From Calothrix sp. PCC 7103 (GTDB lineage: Bacteria > Cyanobacteriota > Cyanobacteriia > Cyanobacteriales > Nostocaceae), in the NCBI RefSeq assembly GCF_000331305.1, contig NZ_KB217478.1, positions 3,135,776-3,199,775 of the forward strand: a stretch of DNA of 64,000 bases, in the 5' to 3' direction. The position numbers and the translations under genes are program-made. Below the pieces are notes generated by a model. That model worked only from the letters and a program-made list of their open reading frames with translations, ran no database searches and was not told the DNA's origin. Within the stretch, counting starts at the first letter, position 1. Every line of letters starts with the position of its first letter. Shown here piece after piece: positions 1 to 8,566 of the stretch.

Positions 1-1122
1 GACCTACTTGAGCGAGATGCTTACTTCATGATGGCAATTCAGTTTTCTCGCGGTTGTCCTTTCAATTGCGAATTTTGTGACATTATTTCTCTCTACGGTC
101 GCAAACCGCGTACTAAAGAACCGAATCAAACTTTGGCAGAGTTACAAAATCTCTATGATTTAGGCTGGCGGGGGTCACTGTTCATTGTCGATGACAACTT
201 TATTGGGAATCAGCGTAATGTCAAACGCTTCTTACAAGAATTGATACCTTGGATGAAGCAACATAACTATCCTTTCACTTTCATGACCGAAGCCTCTGTG
301 AATTTAGCAGAAGATGATGAATTGTTAGAGCTTATGGCAGAAGCAGGATTTTATGCTGTCTTTCTCGGCATTGAAACTCCTGACCAAGATAGCCTTGTTA
401 TTACACGCAAAATGCAAAATACGCGCAACCCGTTAGTAGATGCCTGCCGCAAGATAAACGAAGCAGGACTACTGATTTATGCCGGGTTTATCCTTGGCTT
501 TGATGGAGAACGTTCTGGTGCAGGTGAACGAATTCAAGCCTTTGTTGAACAGACCAATATTCCTCAACCTATGCTGGGCATTCTCCAAGCGTTGCCTAAC
601 ACAGCCCTTTGGAACCGACTTCAAACAGAGCAGCGTTTAATCTCAGGCGCCGATATCATTGCTACGGGCGACCAGAATACTTTAATGAATTTTGTTCCTA
701 CCCGCCCTATTGCCGAAATTGCGAAAGAGTATGTCGAAGGCTTCTGGAAGTTATACGAACCTGCGAACTATTTAAAACGATGTTTTCAGCAGTGCCTCAA
801 TATTGTTCCTCGAACAAGGCAAACACAAACCATGCAACTTCCCAAAGGCAAGCAGTTGCAGCTTATTGCTCAGTTAATTTGGCATCAGGGTTTACGAAGA
901 CCGGATATTCGAGGACAGTTTTGGCGCCAGTTATGGATACTTCTGCTCAAAAAGCCCCAAGTTCTCAATATGTATTTAGGATTATGCGCTACAGGAGAGC
1001 ATTTTTGGGAGTACCGAGTTTTAGCTAAGGAACGGATAACTCAACAATTAGGCTACGACCCATTAATTATAGGTACGTTAATAAATGAACCAATGCTGGT
1101 TACAAATATTTCAAACATTTAA
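1..1122 (+). CDS. B12-binding/DUF4070-type radical SAM protein, 5' end outside window
   Basis: The reading frame is open from base 1, so the first ATG at 28 is internal and the gene starts upstream of the window. Soon after the edge comes CPFNCEFC, the CxxxCxxC motif that binds the radical SAM 4Fe-4S cluster. The next ~200 residues fit a radical SAM barrel, and the remaining ~150 look like the DUF4070 C-terminal domain. Full-length members of this family are usually 500 or more residues with an N-terminal cobalamin-binding domain, which here would lie off the left edge. The substrate is unknown. The class call is firm from the cluster motif; the DUF4070 assignment is from family recognition. 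Confidence 0.85.
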   Translation, partial: DLLERDAYFMMAIQFSRGCPFNCEFCDIISLYGRKPRTKEPNQTLAELQNLYDLGWRGSLFIVDDNFIGNQRNVKRFLQELIPWMKQHNYPFTFMTEASVNLAEDDELLELMAEAGFYAVFLGIETPDQDSLVITRKMQNTRNPLVDACRKINEAGLLIYAGFILGFDGERSGAGERIQAFVEQTNIPQPMLGILQALPNTALWNRLQTEQRLISGADIIATGDQNTLMNFVPTRPIAEIAKEYVEGFWKLYEPANYLKRCFQQCLNIVPRTRQTQTMQLPKGKQLQLIAQLIWHQGLRRPDIRGQFWRQLWILLLKKPQVLNMYLGLCATGEHFWEYRVLAKERITQQLGYDPLIIGTLINEPMLVTNISNI

Positions 1123-1228
1123 GGAGTGTCCCGCAGGAAATATATCGCGTTTCTAGAAAGCATGTAAACCGGAGGTTTTACCGCAGTTAATTTTACGAAT
1201 GATACGCGAACTGCTATATATTAAAGTA

Positions 1229-1501
1229 TTACAAATTGCACCACAGTGGACTTACGTCTACCTTAGTAATAGCTTTATTCACTTTGAGAGTACGACCCAT
1301 CCACTCGGCGCCTAAGAGTGCTTTAATTGCAACTGCTTCCTCAGCATCTGTTTCCATATCTATAAAAGCAAATCCTCTCTTCTCACCTGTTTTTTTATCG
1401 ATGGGTAATCGCACTCTCCTTACAGAGCCATATTGTGAAAATATGTGCTTAAGCTCTAATTCTTTAACTTCAGAAGATAAATTGCTAACATAAACTGACA
1501 T
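1229..1501 (-). CDS. rbp: RRM-type RNA-binding protein (cyanobacterial Rbp family)
   Basis: This 90-residue protein is a single RNA recognition motif. RNP2 is seen as VYVSNL near residues 3-8 and RNP1 as RGFAFIDM near residue 42, with the aromatic residues that stack on RNA. It lacks the glycine-rich tail of some family members and ends shortly after the RRM fold. Cyanobacterial Rbp proteins are short cytoplasmic RNA binders, often induced by cold and linked to mRNA localisation near thylakoids; that role is family knowledge. It is transcribed alone, convergent with the radical SAM gene, and has a long upstream gap that could hold a regulated leader. Confidence 0.9.
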   Translation of the reverse strand: MSVYVSNLSSEVKELELKHIFSQYGSVRRVRLPIDKKTGEKRGFAFIDMETDAEEAVAIKALLGAEWMGRTLKVNKAITKVDVSPLWCNL

Positions 1502-2324
1502 AAAAATCTCTCAAATTATTTGCTTTACTTGATTATTGAATTTTTGATTGCTTTTATTCTGATATTTTAAAACTTTCGACTTTGCTTTCTAAAGCCACAA
1601 AAATAGCTTACTTCCTTACGAAACAACTATAGGGATTAAAGCCAAATTTTTGTGATAGAACGAATTATAAAACCTGCTTACCTAAGCAATGGAAACTCTT
1701 TAGAGAAATCCACAAAAAAATGCTTTTCGGTCATTCTGAACGCAGTGTAAAGCGAAGATTTTCCCGTTATCCGTAAACGAAGTTTTCCCGCAGGGTAGGA
1801 TATCCCGAAGGGTAGGGTAGAATCTCGCCCAGATGCTTAAGAAAGCGGGATAACTGCGTTAACGTTACTCAGCATGACACCACATTATCATTCGTTTTTT
1901 GGCTTACTCTTAAGGCAACCTGATACCATAAATTTACTAAACCAACTGACATATAGTACCTCTTGAACCTCATAGGTTTTAGAGATTTTATATCCGGGAA
2001 GGCTTCTATGGCAATGTGTCTATAGCGTAGTCACGTAGCCGAAAATAATTCTCTCTGGTTTAATAATAGCACGTAATATGTAATTATGTGTTAAGAACGC
2101 TATATATTAACGTAGACAGTTACAACTCTGGCACAAATGCTACACACAATACGTAGAAAGATGATAAGGTTTTTCTTACTATAGTAATTTCCAAGAGTTT
2201 TAATTCAATCTATAAAGTGGAAAAATATTTTTAGTATAAAATATTTCTAAATAGTAAAATTAGCAATTGCCTTTAATGTTGTGATTACTTTGTTTTTGAA
2301 ACCATTACAAAGAGGAATGCATCA
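1502..2324. other. Gene-free 0.8-kb region with a repeat element
   Basis: No open frame here looks like a gene. The region lies between the divergent RRM gene and response-regulator gene, so it should hold both promoters. The stretch 1502-1620 is AT-rich and is the likely leader of the RRM gene. A MITE-like element occupies about 1730-1878. The rest (1880-2324) is AT-rich without clear repeats. I found no copy of the ATGAGAA/TTCTCAT box that sits after the next gene. Confidence 0.6.
1730..1878. repeat. MITE-like element, GTCATNCTGA-ended family
   Basis: The left edge reads GTCATTCTGAACG; the right edge, read in reverse, is GTCATGCTGAGTAACG followed by TTAACGCAG. Inside are GTTTTCCCGCAGGG and GGATATCCCG, which recur in the longer element at 59663-59977. 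The termini are inverted and there is no coding capacity. It is a non-autonomous repeat of the kind common in cyanobacteria. Confidence 0.6.
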
Positions 2325-2993
2325 ATGAATCGAATTCTCATAGCTGAAGATGAACCCCGCATTGCTGCTTTTATTGAAAAAGGTTTGCGTTCTCATGGTT
2401 TTACTACATCTTTGGCAATTGACGCAAAATCTACTGCTGATATGGCTAATAGTAGCACTTTTGATTTATTAATTCTAGATTTAGGACTTCCAGGCAAAGA
2501 TGGCTTGGAGATTTTAGAAGAGTTACGCGGACAAGGTGAAAATGTCCCAGTGATTATTTTAACTGCCCGTGATGACATCCAGGATAAAGTTGCAGGTTTT
2601 GAAGCAGGCGCCGATGATTACATAACCAAACCTTTTCGATTTGAAGAATTGTTAGCTCGTGTTAAGGCAAGGCTACGTAATAACCCTAGCAAACAAGCTA
2701 CAGAAAGTACAGTTATTAAGTTCGGAAACATCGTTTTAGACTTACGCACACGTAAAGTAAAAGTAGACGAAGAAACAATTGAACTACCAGCACGCGAATT
2801 TACCCTAGCTGAAACCTTCTTCCGTCATCCCGGACAAGTATTAAGCCGCGAGCAGTTGTTAGATAGGGTGTGGGGTTATGACTATGACCCAGGTTCTAAT
2901 ATTGTCGATGTCTATGTCGGCTATTTACGAAAAAAACTTGGCGGCAACTTAATTGAAACTGTACGAGGAATGGGTTATCGTTTACGAACATGA
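2325..2993 (+). CDS. OmpR/PhoB-family response regulator (RppA-like)
   Basis: The 222-residue protein has a receiver domain at residues 1-118 with the acidic pair E8/D9, phosphoacceptor D52, T80 and K102, followed by an OmpR-type winged-helix DNA-binding domain at about 125-220 (REQLLDRVWGYDYDPGSNIV region). It should bind DNA as a phosphorylated dimer at direct repeats. It begins a module with a second receiver (3257), a histidine kinase (3665) and a lipoprotein (5237). Its stop codon lies inside a palindrome followed by CAT repeats every 11 bp, and an almost identical box precedes the UDP-glucose dehydrogenase gene, so these are candidate targets. RppA-like naming is from family resemblance only. 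Confidence 0.93.
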   Translation: MNRILIAEDEPRIAAFIEKGLRSHGFTTSLAIDAKSTADMANSSTFDLLILDLGLPGKDGLEILEELRGQGENVPVIILTARDDIQDKVAGFEAGADDYITKPFRFEELLARVKARLRNNPSKQATESTVIKFGNIVLDLRTRKVKVDEETIELPAREFTLAETFFRHPGQVLSREQLLDRVWGYDYDPGSNIVDVYVGYLRKKLGGNLIETVRGMGYRLRT

Positions 2994-3027
2994 GAATTTT
3001 CTCATTAGGTTTTCATGACATATTCAT
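2990..3027 (+). promoter_or_regulatory. Candidate operator: palindrome plus 11-bp spaced CAT repeats
   Basis: ATGAGAA and TTCTCAT form a 7-bp inverted repeat with a 2-bp spacer (2990-3005). CAT ends then fall at 3005, 3016 and 3027, exactly 11 bp apart, with TTTCAT and ATTCAT as the second and third units. Eleven-base direct repeats are typical of OmpR/PhoB-family sites. The site overlaps the stop codon of the regulator gene and lies about 230 bp before the next receiver gene. The same layout recurs at 5753-5790. Confidence 0.6.
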
Positions 3028-3256
3028 TCACCTGTAGAATATTGGTGTTTAGGTTTACTGTTTTTAGTTGTACAGATATTACTGTTTCAATAATAATTAT
3101 TGACATTGTTAATACTGTATAAAACCGCAAAAATAAATCAGGTAACAAAAAAATTGTAATTTTATGTAAAAATTGCATAAAATTATATTGTTTACACCTA
3201 TGATAACATAGAGGAGATAGGATTAGTTTTTTAATTAAAAATCATAATTTATAACT

Positions 3257-3616
3257 ATGAATCGTATATTAATCGCTGAAGATGAAGAACGTTTGGCTGC
3301 TGTGATGCAAAAAGGGTTTAAGAAAAATGGATTTGTAACGGTAGTTGCTTCCGATGGAGAAAAGGCGTTACAAATGGCTGTAGGTGAAGATGTTGAGCTG
3401 CTATTGCTTGATTTAGGTTTACCAGTTAAAGATGGTTGGACTGTATTAAAAGAACTTCGTAGTAAAGGAGAAAAGTTACCAATCATTATTGTAACTGCAA
3501 TTAATGATGAATGTAATCGTAATATTGCGCTGAGTTTAGGCGCCAATGAATATGTAACTAAACCATTTAGGTTTGGTGATTTAATAGAAAAAGTTAAGTT
3601 TTATTTAAAAAAATAA
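3257..3616 (+). CDS. Single-domain response regulator (receiver only)
   Basis: At 119 residues this is a receiver domain with no output domain. The acidic pair E8/D9, phosphoacceptor D52, T80 and K102 are all present. Its first ten residues match the upstream OmpR-type regulator at nine of ten positions, pointing to a duplication followed by loss of the DNA-binding half. It may act as a phosphate sink, a CheY-like partner, or a modulator of the kinase gene 49 bp downstream. The candidate operator at 2990-3027 lies upstream and could control this gene with the kinase and lipoprotein. Confidence 0.9.
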   Translation: MNRILIAEDEERLAAVMQKGFKKNGFVTVVASDGEKALQMAVGEDVELLLLDLGLPVKDGWTVLKELRSKGEKLPIIIVTAINDECNRNIALSLGANEYVTKPFRFGDLIEKVKFYLKK

Positions 3617-3664
3617 ATTGTCAAGCTAAATTAAAAAATATTAATTTTTAGAGTTTGAAGTTTG

Positions 3665-5221
3665 ATGTCTAAAAATTTGAGTGTACAAAAATTAGAGGTC
3701 ATTAACCGCTTAAAAAAGGGCAAAGGCTTTTTTTGGGCAGCACGTACCCGTATTCTTTTATGGTACGTTGTAATAATTAGCTTTATATTTGCAGCTTCTA
3801 TCCCAGCGTTTCGTCAAGCTTTGTACGCGCGCGTAAATGCACGTGTGCATGAAGACATTGAAGAAAAAGTAGCGATATTTAAAGAATTAATCTCTGAAGA
3901 AGGCACAGCTACTAATAATGATATAAATCAAGAAGAAATTAAAGAAGCTGCTCAGTTACTTCGAGAATCAGACCAACGTCTTACTAAATTTCCATCTTAT
4001 AAAAAAGAGCTAAAAGAATTTTTTGATGCATATTTAGGAAATCAATTGCCCCAAGATGATACATTTTTGATTGTGTTAACAGATGGAAAATTTTATAAAT
4101 CTAGCCCCAGAGCTAGACCTGCAATACTTGATAGAGATTCAAGAATAATCCGAAGTTGGGCACTAATAACTCAACCACAAAAAGGAGAAATACAAACTTC
4201 ATATAGTGATGTTGGTGACATAATTTACTCAGCGAAGCCAGTAAAAATTAATGGCATAATCATGGGTGTATTTGTAGTTGCTCATACTACTGCTGGGGAA
4301 CGTGCCGAAGTATTAGAAGCTGTATCGGTCGTAATTACAGTCAGTTCATTCACTCTATTTGTTGCGTTAGTGCTAGCTTGGTTTGCCTCTGGAAAAATTC
4401 TTGCTCCTTTGCGTGTGCTTTCTAAAACAGCCCGTCAAATTGGAGAATCCGATTTAAATCAGCGTATTTCTGTCAAGGGAGAAGGAGAACTAGCGCAACT
4501 TGCAAAAACTTTTAACGAAATGATGGATAGGTTGCAAGCTGCTTTTATCAGTCAAAGAAATTTTATTAACGATGCTGGACATGAATTGCGAACTCCTATT
4601 ACTATCATTAGTGGTCATTTAGAGTTGATGGATAATGACAATCCAGAGGAAATCGAAGAAACTTTAGTGATAGTAATGGATGAACTCGACAGAATGAGCC
4701 GATTTGTGAATGATTTGGTTTTGCTAGCCAAGGCAGAGCGTCCAGATTTTTTACAGTTAGAAACAGTCTGTGTGCAAGCTTTAACAGAGGAGTTATTTAC
4801 CAAAGCCAAAGCTTTGGCTGAACGTAACTGGTTACTAGAAAGTGTTTGTTCATGTCGAATTGTTGCTGACCGTCAGCGTTTGACTCAAGCCATAATGAAT
4901 CTGGCACAAAATGCGACGCAACATACCAAAAGTACAGATACGATTGCTATTGGATCGGCTATTACTAAAGGTAAAATCAAATTTTGGGTGCGCGATACCG
5001 GAGAGGGTATTTCACTTTCTGACCAACAAAGAATATTTGAGCGTTTCGCGCGCGCTGCCAATAGTCGTCGTCGTTCTGAAGGTGCTGGTTTAGGGTTATC
5101 GATAGTTCAAGCTATCGCAGAAGCTCATGGCGGAAAAATCACCCTTGATAGCCAACTTGGCAGAGGCGCCACGTTCACTATAGTGCTACCCTTAAAAGCA
5201 CCCCTTGATAGAACGAATTAG
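3665..5221 (+). CDS. Membrane sensor histidine kinase (HAMP, HisKA, HATPase)
   Basis: I start at the ATG at 3665; a TTG three bases earlier is less likely. The order is: transmembrane helix at about 29-49, an extracytoplasmic sensing region to about 220, a second helix at about 222-242, HAMP, a dimerisation domain with DAGHELRTP (phosphorylated His306), then an ATP-binding domain with N-box NLAQNA, G1 DTGEGI and G2 GAGLGLSIV. It should autophosphorylate and pass phosphate to one or both receivers upstream. The sensor region matches no domain I recognise, so the signal is unknown. The lipoprotein gene starts 15 bp after the stop and is probably co-transcribed. Confidence 0.93.
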   Translation: MSKNLSVQKLEVINRLKKGKGFFWAARTRILLWYVVIISFIFAASIPAFRQALYARVNARVHEDIEEKVAIFKELISEEGTATNNDINQEEIKEAAQLLRESDQRLTKFPSYKKELKEFFDAYLGNQLPQDDTFLIVLTDGKFYKSSPRARPAILDRDSRIIRSWALITQPQKGEIQTSYSDVGDIIYSAKPVKINGIIMGVFVVAHTTAGERAEVLEAVSVVITVSSFTLFVALVLAWFASGKILAPLRVLSKTARQIGESDLNQRISVKGEGELAQLAKTFNEMMDRLQAAFISQRNFINDAGHELRTPITIISGHLELMDNDNPEEIEETLVIVMDELDRMSRFVNDLVLLAKAERPDFLQLETVCVQALTEELFTKAKALAERNWLLESVCSCRIVADRQRLTQAIMNLAQNATQHTKSTDTIAIGSAITKGKIKFWVRDTGEGISLSDQQRIFERFARAANSRRRSEGAGLGLSIVQAIAEAHGGKITLDSQLGRGATFTIVLPLKAPLDRTN

Positions 5222-5236
5222 TGCTTTTAAGTAGCC

Positions 5237-5698
5237 ATGTTAGAAAAAGTAATTTTTGTTTGGGCAATTAGTGCGCTGCTATTTGTACTTTTAAATGCTT
5301 GTAGCAACCTCGAAAATTCGCGAAAGCCAATTCTTGTACCAACAGTTGTAGAAAATGCCTTCAACACCAAGTATTCTCCTGACATACCTCGGACTTGGCA
5401 AAAACATTACTATGGCTATGAAGCAGTTTTTATTCAAAATAATATTAAATACGAAGCAGAATATTCAGATAATGGGGAATGGCTAGAAACCGAATATTAT
5501 GTATCAGAGAAGGAATTTCCTAAAGCTGTGTTACAAAAAATAAAAAAAGAACGTCCTAACTTTGTTATTACAAAATACGAAGTTGAAATTACTCCTAAAG
5601 GAATATTTTACGAAGTAGATATTACCGATGGTGAAATCGAAGAAGAATTATATTTTGATGGAAAAGGTAATGCTGCTCCTGATTTATACGAAGATTAA
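5237..5698 (+). CDS. PepSY-like (DUF2874-type) lipoprotein
   Basis: The 153-residue product begins with a hydrophobic segment ending in LLNAC, a lipobox with predicted lipidated Cys22. The mature part carries two related beta-rich segments (around YEAVFIQNNIKYEAEY and YEVDITDGEIEEELYF), the pattern of the PepSY-like family of small periplasmic proteins. It follows the kinase gene by 15 bp and likely sits where the kinase sensor domain reaches, so a role as accessory sensor or inhibitor is plausible but inferred. The next gene is preceded by its own regulatory box, so this gene probably ends the signalling operon. Confidence 0.75.
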   Translation: MLEKVIFVWAISALLFVLLNACSNLENSRKPILVPTVVENAFNTKYSPDIPRTWQKHYYGYEAVFIQNNIKYEAEYSDNGEWLETEYYVSEKEFPKAVLQKIKKERPNFVITKYEVEITPKGIFYEVDITDGEIEEELYFDGKGNAAPDLYED

Positions 5699-5752
5699 TT
5701 AAGTTAGATTTTATACATATTATTTATTCGCTTGTTATCTTAAATAATCTTT

Positions 5753-5790
5753 ATGAGAAGGTTCTCATAAAAATTTCATCAAGAACTCAT
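5753..5790 (+). promoter_or_regulatory. Candidate operator before the UDP-glucose dehydrogenase operon
   Basis: ATGAGAA (5753-5759) and TTCTCAT (5762-5768) are separated by GG, then CAT ends occur at 5768, 5779 and 5790. Arms, spacer length and 11-bp period are the same as at 2990-3027 although the bases between differ, which argues for selection on a protein site. It ends about 80 bp before the ATG at 5873, suitable for a promoter-proximal site. Confidence 0.62.
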
Positions 5791-5872
5791 CCGTAACAAA
5801 GATTATGTGCATAAGCAAGAAAACACCTAGCAAGTGTCTCTGACGTGCAAAATAATTGGGAGGATTACCGTA

Positions 5873-7273
5873 ATGCGTATTTGCGTTATAGGCACAGGAT
5901 ACGTTGGTTTGGTTACAGGGGCATGTTTAGCACATATTGGGCATCATGTTATTTGTATCGACAACAATGCTGATAAAGTTGCTCTCATGCAATCTGGTCA
6001 ATCTCCTATATTTGAGCCTGGATTGGCAGAAATTATGCAAGCGGCGATGCAAGCCGGAAACTTAGAATTTACTACAGACTTAGGTATCGGTGTCGCGCAT
6101 GGTGAAATTTTATTTATTGCAGTCGGCACTCCTGCATTACCCACAGGTGAAAGCGATACACGATATGTTGAAGCAGTAGCGCGCGGTATTGGGTCGCATC
6201 TCAACGGTGGTTACAAAGTAATCGTCAATAAATCAACAGTACCAATCGGTTCAGGTGACTGGGTAAAAAGAATTGTGTTAGATGGAGTTGCCGAACGTCA
6301 ACAGATAATTGCTGGATTTGACGTAGTTAGCAACCCAGAGTTTTTACGTGAAGGTTCTGCTGTCTTCGATACCTTTAACCCCGACCGAATTGTTTTGGGT
6401 AGCAACAGCACAAAAGCAATTGCGATGATGCGAAAACTTTATGCGCCAATTATTGCGCGTAGGTTTGCAGAAGATCAATTTTTGCTTCCTGTTCCTGTGG
6501 TCGAAACAGATATTTCATCCGCAGAAATGATTAAATACGCAGCGAATGCATTTTTAGCAACGAAAATTAGCTTTATTAACGAAGTTGCGAATATTTGCGA
6601 CCGAGTAGGCGCCGATGTTACTCAAGTAGCTCAAGGTATTGGTTTAGACTCGCGTATCGGTAAAAAATTCCTCCAAGCTGGTATTGGTTGGGGTGGTTCG
6701 TGCTTTCCCAAAGATGTTTCTGCATTAATTCATACCGCCATTGACTATGGTTATGATGCTCAGTTATTGAGAAAAGCGGTAGCTGTCAACGAACGTCAAA
6801 AGTTGATTGCGTTAGAAAAATTACAACAAGTTTTAAAAATACTCAAAGGTAAAACTATCGGGTTATTAGGTTTAACTTTCAAACCAGACACCGATGATAT
6901 GCGCGATGCACCCGCTTTGATTTTAATCGAACAGTTGAATCGATTAGGCGCCAAAGTTAAAGCATACGACCCAATAATTTCTCAAACTGGGATGGCACAC
7001 AGTCTTTCAGGAGTAAAAGTTGAAAACGACGCGATTCAACTTGCTGATGGCTGCGATGCATTAGTAGTTGTTACTGAATGGCAATCATTCCGTAAATTAG
7101 ATTACGCCAAACTCGGCGAGAAAATGATAACGAAAATTATTGTGGATGGACGCAATTTCCTCAGCCCAGAAGTTTTAAGTGCTTCAGGTTTTCACTACAT
7201 AGGTATTGGTCGTCCTACACCTGCTGATATTACATCAATACCATCAATTGGCGCCGAATTAGCTTGTTACTAA
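5873..7273 (+). CDS. ugd: UDP-glucose 6-dehydrogenase
   Basis: The enzyme oxidises UDP-glucose to UDP-glucuronate with two NAD+, feeding acidic exopolysaccharide synthesis in the cytoplasm. I start at ATG 5873 because GGAGG lies 8-12 bases upstream and the protein then opens directly with the Rossmann segment MRICVIGTGYVGLV (GxGxxG). Downstream are the conserved lysine in EMIKYAANAF (about K221) and catalytic Cys277 in GWGGSCFPKD. The 466-residue length is normal. It is the first gene of the long polysaccharide operon, and the candidate operator at 5753-5790 is in its leader. Confidence 0.95.
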   Translation: MRICVIGTGYVGLVTGACLAHIGHHVICIDNNADKVALMQSGQSPIFEPGLAEIMQAAMQAGNLEFTTDLGIGVAHGEILFIAVGTPALPTGESDTRYVEAVARGIGSHLNGGYKVIVNKSTVPIGSGDWVKRIVLDGVAERQQIIAGFDVVSNPEFLREGSAVFDTFNPDRIVLGSNSTKAIAMMRKLYAPIIARRFAEDQFLLPVPVVETDISSAEMIKYAANAFLATKISFINEVANICDRVGADVTQVAQGIGLDSRIGKKFLQAGIGWGGSCFPKDVSALIHTAIDYGYDAQLLRKAVAVNERQKLIALEKLQQVLKILKGKTIGLLGLTFKPDTDDMRDAPALILIEQLNRLGAKVKAYDPIISQTGMAHSLSGVKVENDAIQLADGCDALVVVTEWQSFRKLDYAKLGEKMITKIIVDGRNFLSPEVLSASGFHYIGIGRPTPADITSIPSIGAELACY

Positions 7274-7300
7274 CGAAAAAACTCACAAAAGGACAACACA

Positions 7301-8542
7301 ATGCGACTCTTGGTATATTCCCACGACGCATACGGACTTGGTAACATCCGCAGAATGTTAGCTATCTGCGAACACCTCCTAAGTCAAATTCCAGAACTTT
7401 CGATTTTGTTGCTGTCTGGTTCACCAATGCTTCAAGGTTTTCGCTTACCCAAAGGTTTAGATTACATCAAACTTCCTTGTTTAAACAGAGGTGAAACAGG
7501 TGAAGTCGCTGTTAAGTATTTAGGTATGGGTATTGAGGAAACAGTTAAACTCCGTTCCGAGTTAATTTTATCAGCAGCAATTAATTTTAGACCGCATTTA
7601 TTTTTAGTAGACAAAAAGCCTTACGGGTTAAAGAACGAATTAACTAGTACTCTAAAATATTTTGAAGAGAAACTTCCAGATACCAAACTTGTTCTATTAT
7701 TACGAGATATTCTTGATTCTCCTGAAAAAACTATAAGCGAGTGGCAAAAACATCACTATCAAGAAACGATAGAAAGGTTCTACCATCAAATACTTGTTGT
7801 TGGAACACCAGATGTTTTTGATGTAGCTAAAGAATATCAATTTTCACCAATTATTACTCAAAAAACTCGCTATTGTGGTTACATCGGTCGTCAACCAGGT
7901 TTCGTACATCCAAGCTTCATCAGAAAGGAATTAGATGTATCTAAAGAAGAAAGTTTGATTTTGGTAACTCCAGGTGGTGGTGAAGACGGTTATCAATTAG
8001 TTGACTCATATCTATCAGCTTTAGCATTGCTTCCAGCACAAAATCTCATCAAAAGTTTAATAATTTGTGGACCGGAAATGCCTGCTGAACAAAAGCAACT
8101 CGTTTTTCAGGTAGCAGAAAATAATTCGAGAGTGCAAATTGGGGAATTTACAGATGATTTAATGAGCTACATGCAAGCCGCAGACGCAATTGTATCAATG
8201 GCAGGTTACAATACAGTTTGTGAAATTTTATCTGCTCGTAAATCTGCTGTAATTATACCGCGCAGTAAGCCATCTCAAGAACAATTAATTAGAGCCGAAA
8301 AAATGGCAAATCTAGGTTTATTTAAAGTACTTCATCCAGATAATATTGACTCTAAAATTTTACTTGACACTATTTTAAGTCAGTTACAAACTGAGAACAA
8401 TTCAGATTATCAGTTAAATATGAACGGTTTACCGCGCGTTAGTGACCAAATTTTAATGTTAATGTCTCAAGCAGTTTACAACCGTCAACTCAAAAAAATA
8501 TACAACGAGTCTTCTACACCATCTCTAGTTGTTAGTCATTAA
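7301..8542 (+). CDS. MurG-like (GT28/GT-B) glycosyltransferase, first of a pair
   Basis: At 413 residues this is a GT-B protein of the MurG/GT28 type. The N-terminal half opens with a SHDAYGLGNIRR segment like the glycine-rich loop of that fold, and the C-terminal half has the sugar-nucleotide site pattern (TPGGGEDGY, then SMAGYNTVCEIL and a PRSKPSQEQ loop). It shares this layout with the next gene, so the two are diverged tandem paralogues that may add successive sugars. It starts 27 bp after ugd, which suggests a substrate made from UDP-glucuronate, though donor and acceptor cannot be read from the sequence. No membrane segment is visible. Confidence 0.82.
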   Translation: MRLLVYSHDAYGLGNIRRMLAICEHLLSQIPELSILLLSGSPMLQGFRLPKGLDYIKLPCLNRGETGEVAVKYLGMGIEETVKLRSELILSAAINFRPHLFLVDKKPYGLKNELTSTLKYFEEKLPDTKLVLLLRDILDSPEKTISEWQKHHYQETIERFYHQILVVGTPDVFDVAKEYQFSPIITQKTRYCGYIGRQPGFVHPSFIRKELDVSKEESLILVTPGGGEDGYQLVDSYLSALALLPAQNLIKSLIICGPEMPAEQKQLVFQVAENNSRVQIGEFTDDLMSYMQAADAIVSMAGYNTVCEILSARKSAVIIPRSKPSQEQLIRAEKMANLGLFKVLHPDNIDSKILLDTILSQLQTENNSDYQLNMNGLPRVSDQILMLMSQAVYNRQLKKIYNESSTPSLVVSH

Positions 8543-8566
8543 TTAATAACTAAGGAAAAATTATCA

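Noticed and set aside
609-1028. 139-residue frame inside the radical SAM gene
   Set aside because: It is a shadow frame over a conserved coding region with unnatural composition.
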